Source: Hypomyces perniciosus (taxonomy: Eukaryota; Ascomycota; Sordariomycetes; Hypocreales; Hypocreaceae). From it: a stretch of DNA of 64,000 nt. Position numbers and translations under genes: made by a program. Shown one piece after another: positions 56,150 to 64,000 of this stretch. The stretch is from NCBI GenBank assembly GCA_008477525.1, contig SPDT01000006.1:2011501-2075500 (forward strand). Reading direction: 5' to 3'. The notes below the pieces were generated by a model that saw nothing but the letters and a program-made list of their open reading frames with translations, made no database searches and was not told where the DNA came from. How positions within the stretch are numbered: the stretch's first letter is position 1; the number at the start of each line of letters is the position of its first letter.

Positions 56150-58898
56150 ATGCGGTCTCGTCTGCTCAGCAACAAGCATAGTTGTCCCACGCTGGATCCC
56201 ATCTCCAGCAAGCAAAACCTTTCTCTCAGCGCTTCATTTCCGCTACTTACAAATGGTGAGGAGACTGCTGTCGTCTCAGAAGTTCCAAAGCTTCATCATG
56301 CAGGGTCAAGAGTCTGGTCTGAGATTCGAGGCGCCATCAAAGCCATTGGGAGAAATAGCCGCAGCAGTAAGTTACCTCTTCACACGTCCTCCTAGGTCAA
56401 GTCTGGCTAACATATTGCAGGTTCGCAGGGCTCTACCGTCCTCGAATAGTGTCCAGGCGAAGCGCCACCAGTCCCCAACAAAGGCAAGGCATCGACAGCC
56501 GCTACGCAGGTCGGGGATCCGTTTACTCCTACACGCAAGTCAAAGGGAATCACGCCAAGAGAACTTGTCAGAAAACTACGTCTTGATACATTGGGCCTGG
56601 CACCGACCAACACGGTGATTCTTCGTAGCTCTCCTTCGAAACGCAGGGGCTCGCTCCAAGTTCTTGCCAGCGACACCGACTCCGATTCATCCAGCGACCC
56701 AGACAGTTCATGTTCTTGGTCGTCTGCATATAGCAGCAGGCTGACAAGCCCAGAGGAAAATTCCACAAGAAAGACTTCTGTTGACTCTCGTTTCTCAGGG
56801 TCGCCTTCAGTCAAAAACAGTCCAAAGCGAAGGCATAGCCGCAGGAACCGATGGACCAGATCCAGCCCTGAGGGGGCCGCTCTAGACACGATTGAAGAAT
56901 CTGGCGTTAACAACGTCCAGCCAACCATTCTTACCATTGAACGGGCGGCGGCAGCCAAGATATATCTCGAAACTCACTTCAACGATCTCCTCAATAAACC
57001 GCAATCCTGGTCTGTTCGGCGCCAGTACCTCGAGTCCCAACTCTATTACAGCCCTCACCTAAGCATTGAACAGAAAGACACAATTCGAAGATCGTTTTAC
57101 CATCAAGAGAACTGCCATCTGAGGGAAATACGGGTCTTGAAGTCTCAAGGCGTAGTCAAATCCAGGGAACAGGATGTGAATCCCTTTCTAGCGAGGTATG
57201 AGCCCATCAAAGTCCTGGGCAAAGGGAGTTTCGGTGTTGTGCGATTGGTCCGTGAGAGGTTCAGTTCGGAAAACCCTTACGGAAATCAAGTCTATGCCAT
57301 GAAGGTAATTCGAAAGTCGGACATGCTTCGAAGCAGTCAGGAAGGCCATCTTCGTGCTGAGCGAGATTTTCTCGTGGCTTCCGAAGGAGCCAACTGGTAC
57401 GTGATGATTCAAGCATGCTTCTCCTTGGTTTTTTCATCTTCCTTTTCCCCCCAGGGCTGACACTGCTCTTCAGGGTGGTACCCTTGGTCGCTAGTTTTCA
57501 AGACCTTACGAGCCTATATCTTGTCATGGAATACATGCCTGGAGGCGACTTTCTGGGGCTTCTGATTCGTGAAAATATCCTACACGAAAGCGTGGCCCGT
57601 TTCTACATTGCTGAGATGATTCTTGCTGTTGAGGAGGCGCACCGTCTGGGATTTATCCACAGGGATATCAAGCCAGACAATTTTCTCATCTCCAGCTCCG
57701 GACATCTCAAGATTTCAGATTTCGGGCTTGCCTTTGATGGCCATTGGTCCCACGATGCGTTGTACTATAATTATCATCGGTACTCACTTCTTCGAAAGCT
57801 AGACATCAATGTTGATGGAGACCAGAAAGACCAGGAGAGCAACAAGACTGTACAAGGACGCGCTGATATATCCAAGGCTCTAACAGCAGGTTTGGGGCGG
57901 CATGAAAAGCAAAACATGGATCAGGATCTCGCCAGTCTTCTTGGGTGGAGGAACAGATACGGCAATCGCACAAGGGCTAATTCTGTTGTCGGCACCAGTC
58001 AGTACATGGCTCCAGAGGTGATCCAATCCCCAAACTACTACGACGGCAGATGCGATTGGTAGAGCATTGGCATCATTCTGTACGAGTGCCTATATGGACA
58101 CACGCCTTTCCTTAACGAGGGAGGCCGGAGCCCAACGAAAGACAAGATAAAAGTGAGTGGTGATTCGCACGGTGGTTTGCCGGTCAACAGCATACACTTA
58201 CACTCGAGCAGAAATTCAAGGAGATCTTCCATTTTCCTCCAAGACCTCCCGTCAGTGACAGGTGCAAAGATCTGATTTACCGCTTGATCCAGGACAAGGA
58301 GGTTCGACTATGCTCTAGACGATACCAGATGCTTGACCGCGGCCAGCGATCGGTGGATGTTTTTGGGCGGTATGTGTTACCCGACGATGCCGAGGACATC
58401 AAAGCCCATCGATGGTTCAAGAGCATCCCCTGGGACCGCCTGCAAACGATCACGCCGCCATTCATCCCCCACATCAACAGCGCAGAAGACACACACTATT
58501 TTGATGAGTCGGAGCCCGTTGATGACCTGTCCGAGTCGTCGGCTGAAATAGCTGAGCTCACCCCCGATGATGTTCGGACACTGTTGCGAGACTTCAGTCC
58601 AAACCTACAAAACGCGGCGATACACCTAATCTCTACACCATATGACTCGGGAGCTCTTCGAACCAGAGACCTTGAGGTTGACACATGGATAGGGTTTTCA
58701 GCAGAAGAGAGGGAATTGTTAAAGAGGTTTGTCAGGGAATACGGACGGAAAATGCCCAAGAGACCAAGGGATATCATTCTGCGAGACGAGAATATCAAGG
58801 ATGTGGCAATGGAGGTGAGAAAGCAGACAGCATTCATGGGCTACACGTGGAGGAGGATGAGGCCAGGGGGTTATGTGATGCCCAAGTGGGTGGACTGA
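56150..58898 (+). CDS. puk1: AGC/NDR-like protein kinase with in-frame TAG codons (PUK1-like, candidate A-to-I edited)
   Basis: Four exons (56150-56366, 56421-57396, 57474-58152, 58212-58898) give 853 codons including the final stop. The kinase domain starts near residue 332: VLGKGSFGVVRLV, YAMKVIRKSD, then LVMEYMPGGDF, HRDIKPDN, ISDFGLAF, GTSQYMAPEVI and CDW-stop-SIGIILYECLYGHTPF. The expected Asp-Trp-Trp-Ser has its second Trp as TAG (codon 594, 58060-58062), while homology continues without a break through the AGC tail to a hydrophobic motif FMGYTW. Another in-frame TAG is codon 82 (56447-56449). An alternative acceptor (exon from 56457) would skip it. No ATG lies between this TAG and the kinase core, so the gene must start upstream. 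PUK1 of Fusarium graminearum is a perithecium-specific kinase whose UAG codons at the matching site are edited to UGG. Orthology and editing here are inferred. A nonsense mutation is the alternative. Confidence 0.85.
58050..58067 (+). other. Possible RNA hairpin holding the TAG codon
   Basis: ATGC (58050-58053) can pair with GCAT (58064-58067), and a G-U pair (58049/58068) could extend it. The 10-nt loop GATTGGTAGA contains the A of the TAG (58061), preceded by U. Known fungal A-to-I sites favour a U at -1 and hairpin loops, so the setting fits. The stem is short and its formation in the mRNA is unproven. Confidence 0.45.
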
Positions 58899-59211
58899 TT
58901 TGAGTGTCTGACTGGTCGTGATGCATTGGGCATTCTCACGAACCCCCCAGTGACCATCAGGAACATGGCGTCGACTTGATGAGTGCAAGACATGGGCGCC
59001 TGACTGGTGAACTTGGTCCCCGATATGAGAGGAGGATGCGTGGTTGAATAGAATTAGATAGCATTATTCACGGAAAGGGCGGCGCTTTTATGGGCTATCA
59101 GAGGTGTGCCCTGTGTATCCTTGACTCGGTCGTCTCACGCTGGTTGTTTTGGTGAGAGAAAGGAGCAGTTAAGACAATAGGGTATAATAGTAGCAGTAAT
59201 TAGAGATTGAC
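58899..59211. other. Convergent 3' intergenic region
   Basis: This 313 bp lies between the stops of the kinase gene and isc1. No gene is visible. It probably holds both 3' UTRs. Confidence 0.6.
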
Positions 59212-60731
59212 TCAACTCTCTTTGGGAAGCTGACGATTCGTAATGGGATCTGTTGACGCAAAGGATCTAGCAGTCCGGATCTCCCACTCAAACTCCTTGA
59301 GGGCGCGGATCTCGGATGAGAAAAAGAGCAAGGCAAGCAGGCCATCGATGGCGCCAGCGGTAAGGCCCAAGCTGGCAAGGAGCATAAGAAGGAAAGCGAC
59401 GAAGTTGCGGGGACTGAACCAGACGGCAACAAGGCAGGCAACCCAGATGAAGACGGCGGCATAGAAGTGGACGGCACGCCAATATCGCTGGCTGACTTCA
59501 CGAGCCATATACGGGTGGATAGTAGCGAGGATTTCATCATAGACAGCCGGGGAGAGGTTCTCATTGTTGTCGTTGGTGGTATCTGAGAGGAGTTGGGCGT
59601 CGTGTTCGGGAGAAGAGGGGTTGAGTGATGTGGTGTGTAGTTTGAGGGTGGCGAAGACGGCGAAGTGATCGGAGAGGGAGACGTGAAGTTCTGGATGGCG
59701 TTGGGTCATGGCTACGGAAGCGGATTTGACGACCCAGCCAAGGCGTGTAGATAACGATGACGATGATGATGGTCCAGATTCGGAGCTGCCGGTAGAGGCA
59801 AAGATGTAGTCGAGACGCTTGCCTTTGGGATCGGGAGAGTTGGGATCAACAGGGCAAGGGTCGCCAGCACGGAGACGGTTCTGGGCGTTCTTTGTCCAGC
59901 GCCAGGTGTTGTAGACGCCGTCGCTGGTGGCGCCGTTGACGCGGAGGTTGAACTCGGCGGTGGGGACGGACCGGCCCCGGGTCAGCTCGGCCGGGTCGGA
60001 GGCGGGGCCGAGTGAGCTGTCCGAGTGGAGGACACGCCAGACGTCGCGGAGCGGAGTGCGGCCGGTGATGATGCGGTGGGCGAGGGAGAGGGGGAGCATG
60101 TTGTAGTCACCGAGGGCAACGACGAGATGGCCTCGGGAGGAGGCGCCGCGGAGCAGCTTGGAGAGTTCCCAGGCCTGGGCGGCGCGGTGGCAGAGGTAGG
60201 AGTCGTTGGGGCCGGATTCATAGGGGGCGTGAGTCTTTCACATGAGTGAGTGAGTGAGCGAGTGAGTGAGTGTAAGCTGGCTGGACTTACATGGGTGTTG
60301 AAGACGTCAATGACGTCCTTCTCGCCGGACCCGAATCTGACGCTCGCACAGGCAACGCCTTTGCCAACGAACCAGTCACCCCTCCAAAACGCCGTGGGCC
60401 TGCCATTGAGAGGATACTGAAACATGGAGCTCGACTCGAGCGGCCAGCGGCTCAGGATGGCGAGACCACCGCCAAATACGCCGCTGTGGTAGAACTTGCC
60501 GTATGGTAAGAGGCTGGCAGTGGCATCGCGGATGGCGCGGTAGTCGTCCTTGGTCCAGCACTCCTGGAGGCAGACGATGTCGGGAGACGGAGTCATGAGG
60601 GCGAGTTGGCGGCCGATTTCAGCGAGGCGGGGGGTGCGGAGGGCGGAGATGTGGAGGAGGCCCCAGCAGTTGAGTGTGAGGAGGTTGATTTCAGTGACAT
60701 TGTGGCTGTTGTTGGAGTTGGTGGCGTCCAT
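59212..60731 (-). CDS. isc1: Inositol phosphosphingolipid phospholipase C (Isc1, neutral sphingomyelinase type)
   Basis: Two exons (60731-60291, 60234-59212) encode 487 residues. Isc1 hydrolyses inositol phosphosphingolipids to ceramide and inositol phosphates in the ER and mitochondria and links sphingolipids to stress tolerance. The endonuclease/exonuclease/phosphatase fold is complete: LLTLNCWGLLHIS at about 16-28, the metal-binding glutamate in CLQECW, GGGLAILSRWPL, FNTHTHAPYESGPNDSY across the splice, then GDYNMLP and the catalytic LSDHFAVFATLK. Two membrane segments near the C-terminus (FYAAVFIWVACLVAVWF and FVAFLLMLLASLGLTAG) anchor it, as in yeast Isc1. The 56-nt intron carries a GAGT microsatellite. 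The gene's 5' leader is a long 14-bp repeat array. Confidence 0.95.
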
Positions 60732-60754
60732 GGCTGCTGCGAGAAGTTGAAGAT

Positions 60755-60885
60755 GAGTTGTATGAGTTGAGTTGTATGAGTTGAGTTGTATGAGTTGAGT
60801 TGTATGAGTTGAGTTGTATGAGTTGAGTTGTATGAGTTGAGTTGTATGAGTTGAGTTGTATGAGTTGAGTTGAGTTGAGTTGAGG
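60755..60885. repeat. 14-bp tandem repeat array in the isc1 promoter/leader
   Basis: About eight or nine near-perfect copies of AGTTGTATGAGTTG stand directly upstream of the isc1 ATG, ending in pure GAGTT units. On the mRNA strand it reads CAACTCATACAACT. It is probably in the 5' leader and would contribute no ATG to the isc1 mRNA strand. Boundaries are good to a few bases. Confidence 0.85.
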
Positions 60886-60988
60886 TGATGATAGTTGGGC
60901 GGCTGCCTACCCTACACACGAGGTGGAGATTTTAGGCCCGAATCTTCGGAGGTATGTGCAGTTGATATAAAGAAGTACACAGTGTAAT

Positions 60989-61002
60989 ACGGAGTACTCC
61001 GT
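60989..61002. repeat. 14-bp perfect palindrome ACGGAGTACTCCGT
   Basis: This is the fully symmetric form of the intergenic TACGGAGTA/TACTCCGTA motif seen across the window. A perfect inverted repeat of this kind could be a site for a dimeric DNA-binding protein. No protein is assigned. Confidence 0.9.
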
Positions 61003-61572
61003 CCGTACTTGGATAAAATAAAATACGGTTCCATTCTTTTCTTGCTTGAAAGGGAAGCAAAGCTATGAGATAGATGATCCCGATTGTAAGCATCATCGAG
61101 CATAAGTAGTTACACACTTCTTTGCATGAACGGCTCTCGTTCCAATTCGACCAGAGGAATCCATCCATGTCAACGCGCGCTATTAGACGCAAAGACGCCA
61201 CTGACTCAACATAATATTATGCGCCGCGCCCGTGAGTGAGTGTCCCCGAAAGATGGATTTCTCATCCAATACGCGCATCTTCACCCTACCCTAGGCTATC
61301 GCCATGTGCAAGTCTCACTCCGTTGACAAATCTAGATAAAACGATCCACACATATCTACATAGGTACTAGTAGTATACTTCATTAGGCTGGTGACGGTAG
61401 TATAAGTGCCAGTCTTCTCCCCCCATTAATTCATCTTCACCGAGTTGAATACTCATCATCATCATCGTCATACTAGTACTATTTTGCTGCAGATGACGCT
61501 ATATTGCTATACTGTCTCTAAATCATACAAAGCACATCAATCACCTAAACCACAAATAATACCTCCTTCACC

Positions 61573-62342
61573 ATGTCTGAAGTCTTCGAAATCGGCATCC
61601 TCACCTTCAACGACTCCCCCTCAACCCCTCCCCCCGCCTTCATCTCCGCCTGCACCACCCTCAGCTCCGTCTCCGGCGTCTTAGGCGTCTATCTCGGCGA
61701 GCATCTCGAGAGCCCTGGCCGCTTCTCCTGGGCCGTCCGCTGGGATGAGCTGTCCTCTATCCACGCCTTCCACGCGTCCCCCGAATTCCCGGCCTGGACC
61801 GCCTCCCTCGGCTCATCGCTCGCCTCGCTGAGCATCCTCAAGTCTGTGCTTGCGCCTGGCAGTGACATGGCCGCTGCTCTGGAGGCGCCGTGCACCGAGG
61901 TGTTTACTTGTTCTGGTGCGGAGGACGATTTCATGGAAAAGCACATGGGGCCGTTTACCCACGCTGTGACCAAGGATAACCTCCTGAAGGGCTACCATGG
62001 CTATGCGCTTGGGCAGTTTGAGGCGGGCACTCAAGTTGCTGCTGAGGCGCCGGAGGATAAGGTTGTGGTTTTGATGTTGGGATGGGATAGTATGGAGGCT
62101 CATTTTGCCGAGAGAGGAGAGGGCAAACGTAAGTTCCCGTCATCATTGATGGCTTCTCCATGATACATATTCACTGCAAGGAACTAACAATGCTCTGTAG
62201 TGATTGACAACAACATTCACCTTGTCAGAGAGGGCCACAAATCCGCTAATATGGTAAGATTTTTTTTAAGTCTCCAAAACCCTCGTATCCTGCCAGAGCT
62301 AATCTATGTTGCCAGTACCATGTCCAGTTTAAGAAGCTGTAA
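61573..62342 (+). CDS. Dimeric alpha+beta barrel (ABM-like) protein, function unknown
   Basis: Three exons (61573-62128, 62201-62253, 62316-62342) encode 211 residues. The protein has the layout of two ferredoxin-like half-barrels: EVFEIGILTFNDSP and VLGVYLGEHLES with GRFSWAVRWDELSSIHAFHASPEF, then a second repeat with YALGQFEAGTQVA and KVVVLMLGWDSMEAHFAERGEG. This fold is used by antibiotic-biosynthesis-monooxygenase-like and stress-related proteins, but no catalytic residue can be named. The end, after two short introns, is ANMYHVQFKKL. Acceptors are TGTAG and GCCAG. The context of the start (CACCATGTC) is strong. It is cytosolic, with no signal peptide. It is divergent from isc1. Confidence 0.82.
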
Positions 62343-62921
62343 GGTAGCTTGGATAGCCATAAGCAGGTGTGTATTGATAGCGCAAGACACAAGGTATTCT
62401 TGAATAGATAGCTATCTTCTATATGGATGGGTACGGATATGTAGTCACAATAATATACGTAGCCTACCTTAAAGGAAGTCAGGCCAAGTACCAAGAAGAA
62501 ACATGTGCAATATTAGAACGAATACTTTTTGCAATCGCTTTCAGTGCGAATGGATTGTCTCCCAAAAACAAATCAGGGTCACCGACTCCCTCCCAGTCAA
62601 GCAAAATGAGAAAACACAGAGCACAAAGAGCACCGTCCCGTTAAAGCACCCCATCTAGTGAATTTCGAATCCCCACCTGCACTCAGTCCTGGACCGTCAG
62701 GAATAGTTTGTAGCTTTCCATAACCATATGGCTCTCTCATTGTCCCTAGTAAGAAGATTACATAGTCCACCGTATGTATGTATTCCTTTGTCTCAATCAA
62801 CAAAGAAAAAGTAAAAAGAGAACCCCAACATGAATTGCACCTCGCTCGCCCGTCATCGCGCCTGATTAAATTCGGTGCTTTTCCGATTCTGTTTTTGCGT
62901 AAGTTGGTTAGAAGGTCACAC
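62343..62921. other. Convergent 3' intergenic region
   Basis: This 579 bp lies between the stops of the barrel protein and the KH gene. It is AT-rich with no gene visible. Confidence 0.6.
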
Positions 62922-64000
62922 TTAGCTGCTGCCGCTGGTTCTGTTTTGTGTCTCACCGAGTCGAGAGTACAACATGTACAGAGCCATACGGTTGCATTCC
63001 TCCGTTCCAGTAATCGTCACCAGTCGTTCGTTACTGTTGTCCTGAGGCTCATTAATTTTGATCACGCTACCGCTCATCTGTCGAATCTCATTGATCTTCT
63101 GTCCACCCTTGCCGATGATGGCGCCAACCATGTCGTTCGGAATGTATATCTGCTGAGTGATGGGGCCTCCGGGCATACCAGCATGCATCGGCTGCTGGCC
63201 TTGGGGACCACCGTGTGGTTGCGGGCCGGTATGAGGCGCAATGTGTGGCTGGACGTGAGGAGCAGCGGCTCCATAGGCTGCTGCGGGCTGGCCTCCGTAC
63301 TGCATGGGGATGGCGGGATTACCGTGGGGAGCTCCGTGAGGGTAGGGTTGCGGGTACGGCGCAGGTGGCGCGTGTTGAGGGCGCCGCTCCTGGTGACGAC
63401 CATAGTTCTCAGCACGACCGTAGTGTCCGGACGCCGGCTGAGGGGAATACGGAACGACTTGCATGCCGCCGGGGATCGATCCGACTGGCGCACCACTCCT
63501 GGTAGCATACGCCGAGGCGGCCGGACCACCGAATCGCTCATTCAACTGCTCGAGCAGCGTGCTGCCGACATAATACGTGGCAATGTGCACAGCATCGGCA
63601 ACGCCCATGACCACCAGAGAGCGCTCGCTTGACATAGGAAGGCAAGAATCCGATGCATTCAGCCTCGCTCCGGAGGCCTCCTGAATCTCTCGGATCCGAG
63701 AGCCACCCTTACCAATAATAGAGCCGATGAGGATGTGAGGAATGAGAAGACGAAGAGGGTAGGTCTTGGAGGAAGCGGTGGAGGCCTCCCCAAGCGGCTC
63801 GTTGTTCAACGTCCGAATAATCAAACCAAAGGCCTATGAAAGGTTTAGCACATACCAGAAAGACGCTGTCGACGAACAAAGACCGTGTTCGTTTGTTCTT
63901 ACCTTGGCAACTGCATCGACAATGCCACTGACCGTCAGGATTCGTTCGACGGCTCCCTTCTGGTAATCGCTCACAGTACACTTCGCATTAGACATCTTGC
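62922..64000 (-). CDS. KH-domain RNA-binding protein (Rnc1/PCBP-like), N-terminus beyond the window
   Basis: The visible exons (64000-63903, partial, and 63833-62922) give about 336 residues ending SRLGETQNRTSGSS. The gene is cut by the right edge. The partial exon ends a first KH domain (KCTVSDYQKGAVERILTVSG), so the ATG at 63995 is internal, not the start. A second KH domain follows with LLIPHILIGSIIGKGGSRIREIQ, then a long Pro/His/Gln-rich linker. A third KH domain follows, IPNDMVGAIIGKGGQKINEI with ERLVTITG. Both visible GxxG loops are GKGG. Three KH domains with this order match fission yeast Rnc1 and mammalian PCBP/hnRNP K, which bind and stabilise specific mRNAs. The intron (63834-63902) has GTAAG and TAG borders. 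The name is inferred from domain order. Confidence 0.93.

Larger units (their letters stand above)
60732..61572. promoter_or_regulatory. Divergent region between isc1 and the small barrel protein
   Basis: This 841 bp carries the 14-bp repeat array near isc1, a perfect 14-bp palindrome ACGGAGTACTCCGT at 60989-61002, and TAG/TAC sequence near 61362-61375. The right end is AT-rich leader for the gene at 61573. No further gene is visible. Confidence 0.5.

Noticed and set aside
58055..58100. An intron that would remove the kinase TAG
   Set aside because: Any splice starting at the GTAGAG would delete subdomain IX residues (SIGIILYE) that are encoded perfectly after the TAG, so the codon must be exonic.

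Overview
This 64 kb window is nuclear DNA from a filamentous ascomycete, most likely a hypocrealean Sordariomycete. The genes are intron-poor with short introns (about 42-100 nt), GTRAGT-like donors and CTAAC/TTGAC-like branch sites. The UTRs are pyrimidine-rich and every recognisable product has a conserved fungal homologue. I see no rRNA, convincing tRNA, CRISPR array, intact transposon or bacterial-type operon. The species cannot be fixed from the sequence alone.

Layout. 1-7.0 kb: no supportable gene, then the leader of the first gene. 7.0-15.7 kb: a conserved protein of unknown function (+), a PP2A activator of the PTPA/Rrd type (-) divergent from the exosome subunit Rrp46 (+), and a long-leader NAD kinase (+). 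16.4-27 kb: a homeobox regulator (-), Ran GTPase (-), the proteasome chaperone Nas2 (-) divergent from a PWI/RS splicing protein (+), and Eaf6 of NuA4 (+). 28-43.4 kb: dipeptidyl-peptidase 5 (+), a TAF3-like histone-fold protein (+), the mitochondrial PPR protein CIA84 (-), a three-exon 68-residue gene (-) that is too fragmented for a simple ORF scan, a DUF1746 membrane protein (+), Rcl1 (-), Pxr1 (-) and a GT32 sphingolipid mannosyltransferase (+). 43.4-48.9 kb: a second gene-poor stretch. 48.9-64 kb: a membrane GT2-type glycosyltransferase (+), a DJ-1/PfpI protein (+), a nucleolar FKBP (+), an AGC/NDR-like kinase with in-frame TAG codons (+), the sphingolipid phospholipase C Isc1 (-), a small alpha+beta barrel protein (+) and a KH-domain RNA-binding protein (-) that runs off the right edge.

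Themes. Most genes are housekeeping. Several act in the nucleus or nucleolus: Rrp46, Rcl1, Pxr1 and the FKBP in rRNA maturation or the nucleolus, Eaf6 and TAF3 in chromatin and transcription, and the PWI and KH proteins in RNA handling. GT32 and Isc1 act at opposite ends of inositol-phosphoceramide metabolism.

The most interesting signal is the kinase gene at 56.2-58.9 kb. Its kinase domain is intact except that the second tryptophan codon of the conserved Asp-Trp-Trp-Ser motif reads TAG (58060-58062). The gene matches what is known of Fusarium PUK1, whose mRNA needs A-to-I editing of UAG to UGG during sexual development. The A lies in the loop of a possible small hairpin. A second in-frame TAG (56447-56449) lies near the N-terminus, although an alternative splice acceptor could bypass it. 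A third in-frame TAG in the TAF3-like gene is probably removed by a very short intron. The intergenic DNA is strewn with a TACGGAGTA/TACTCCGTA motif and TAG/TAC triplet runs that are absent from the coding exons I examined.
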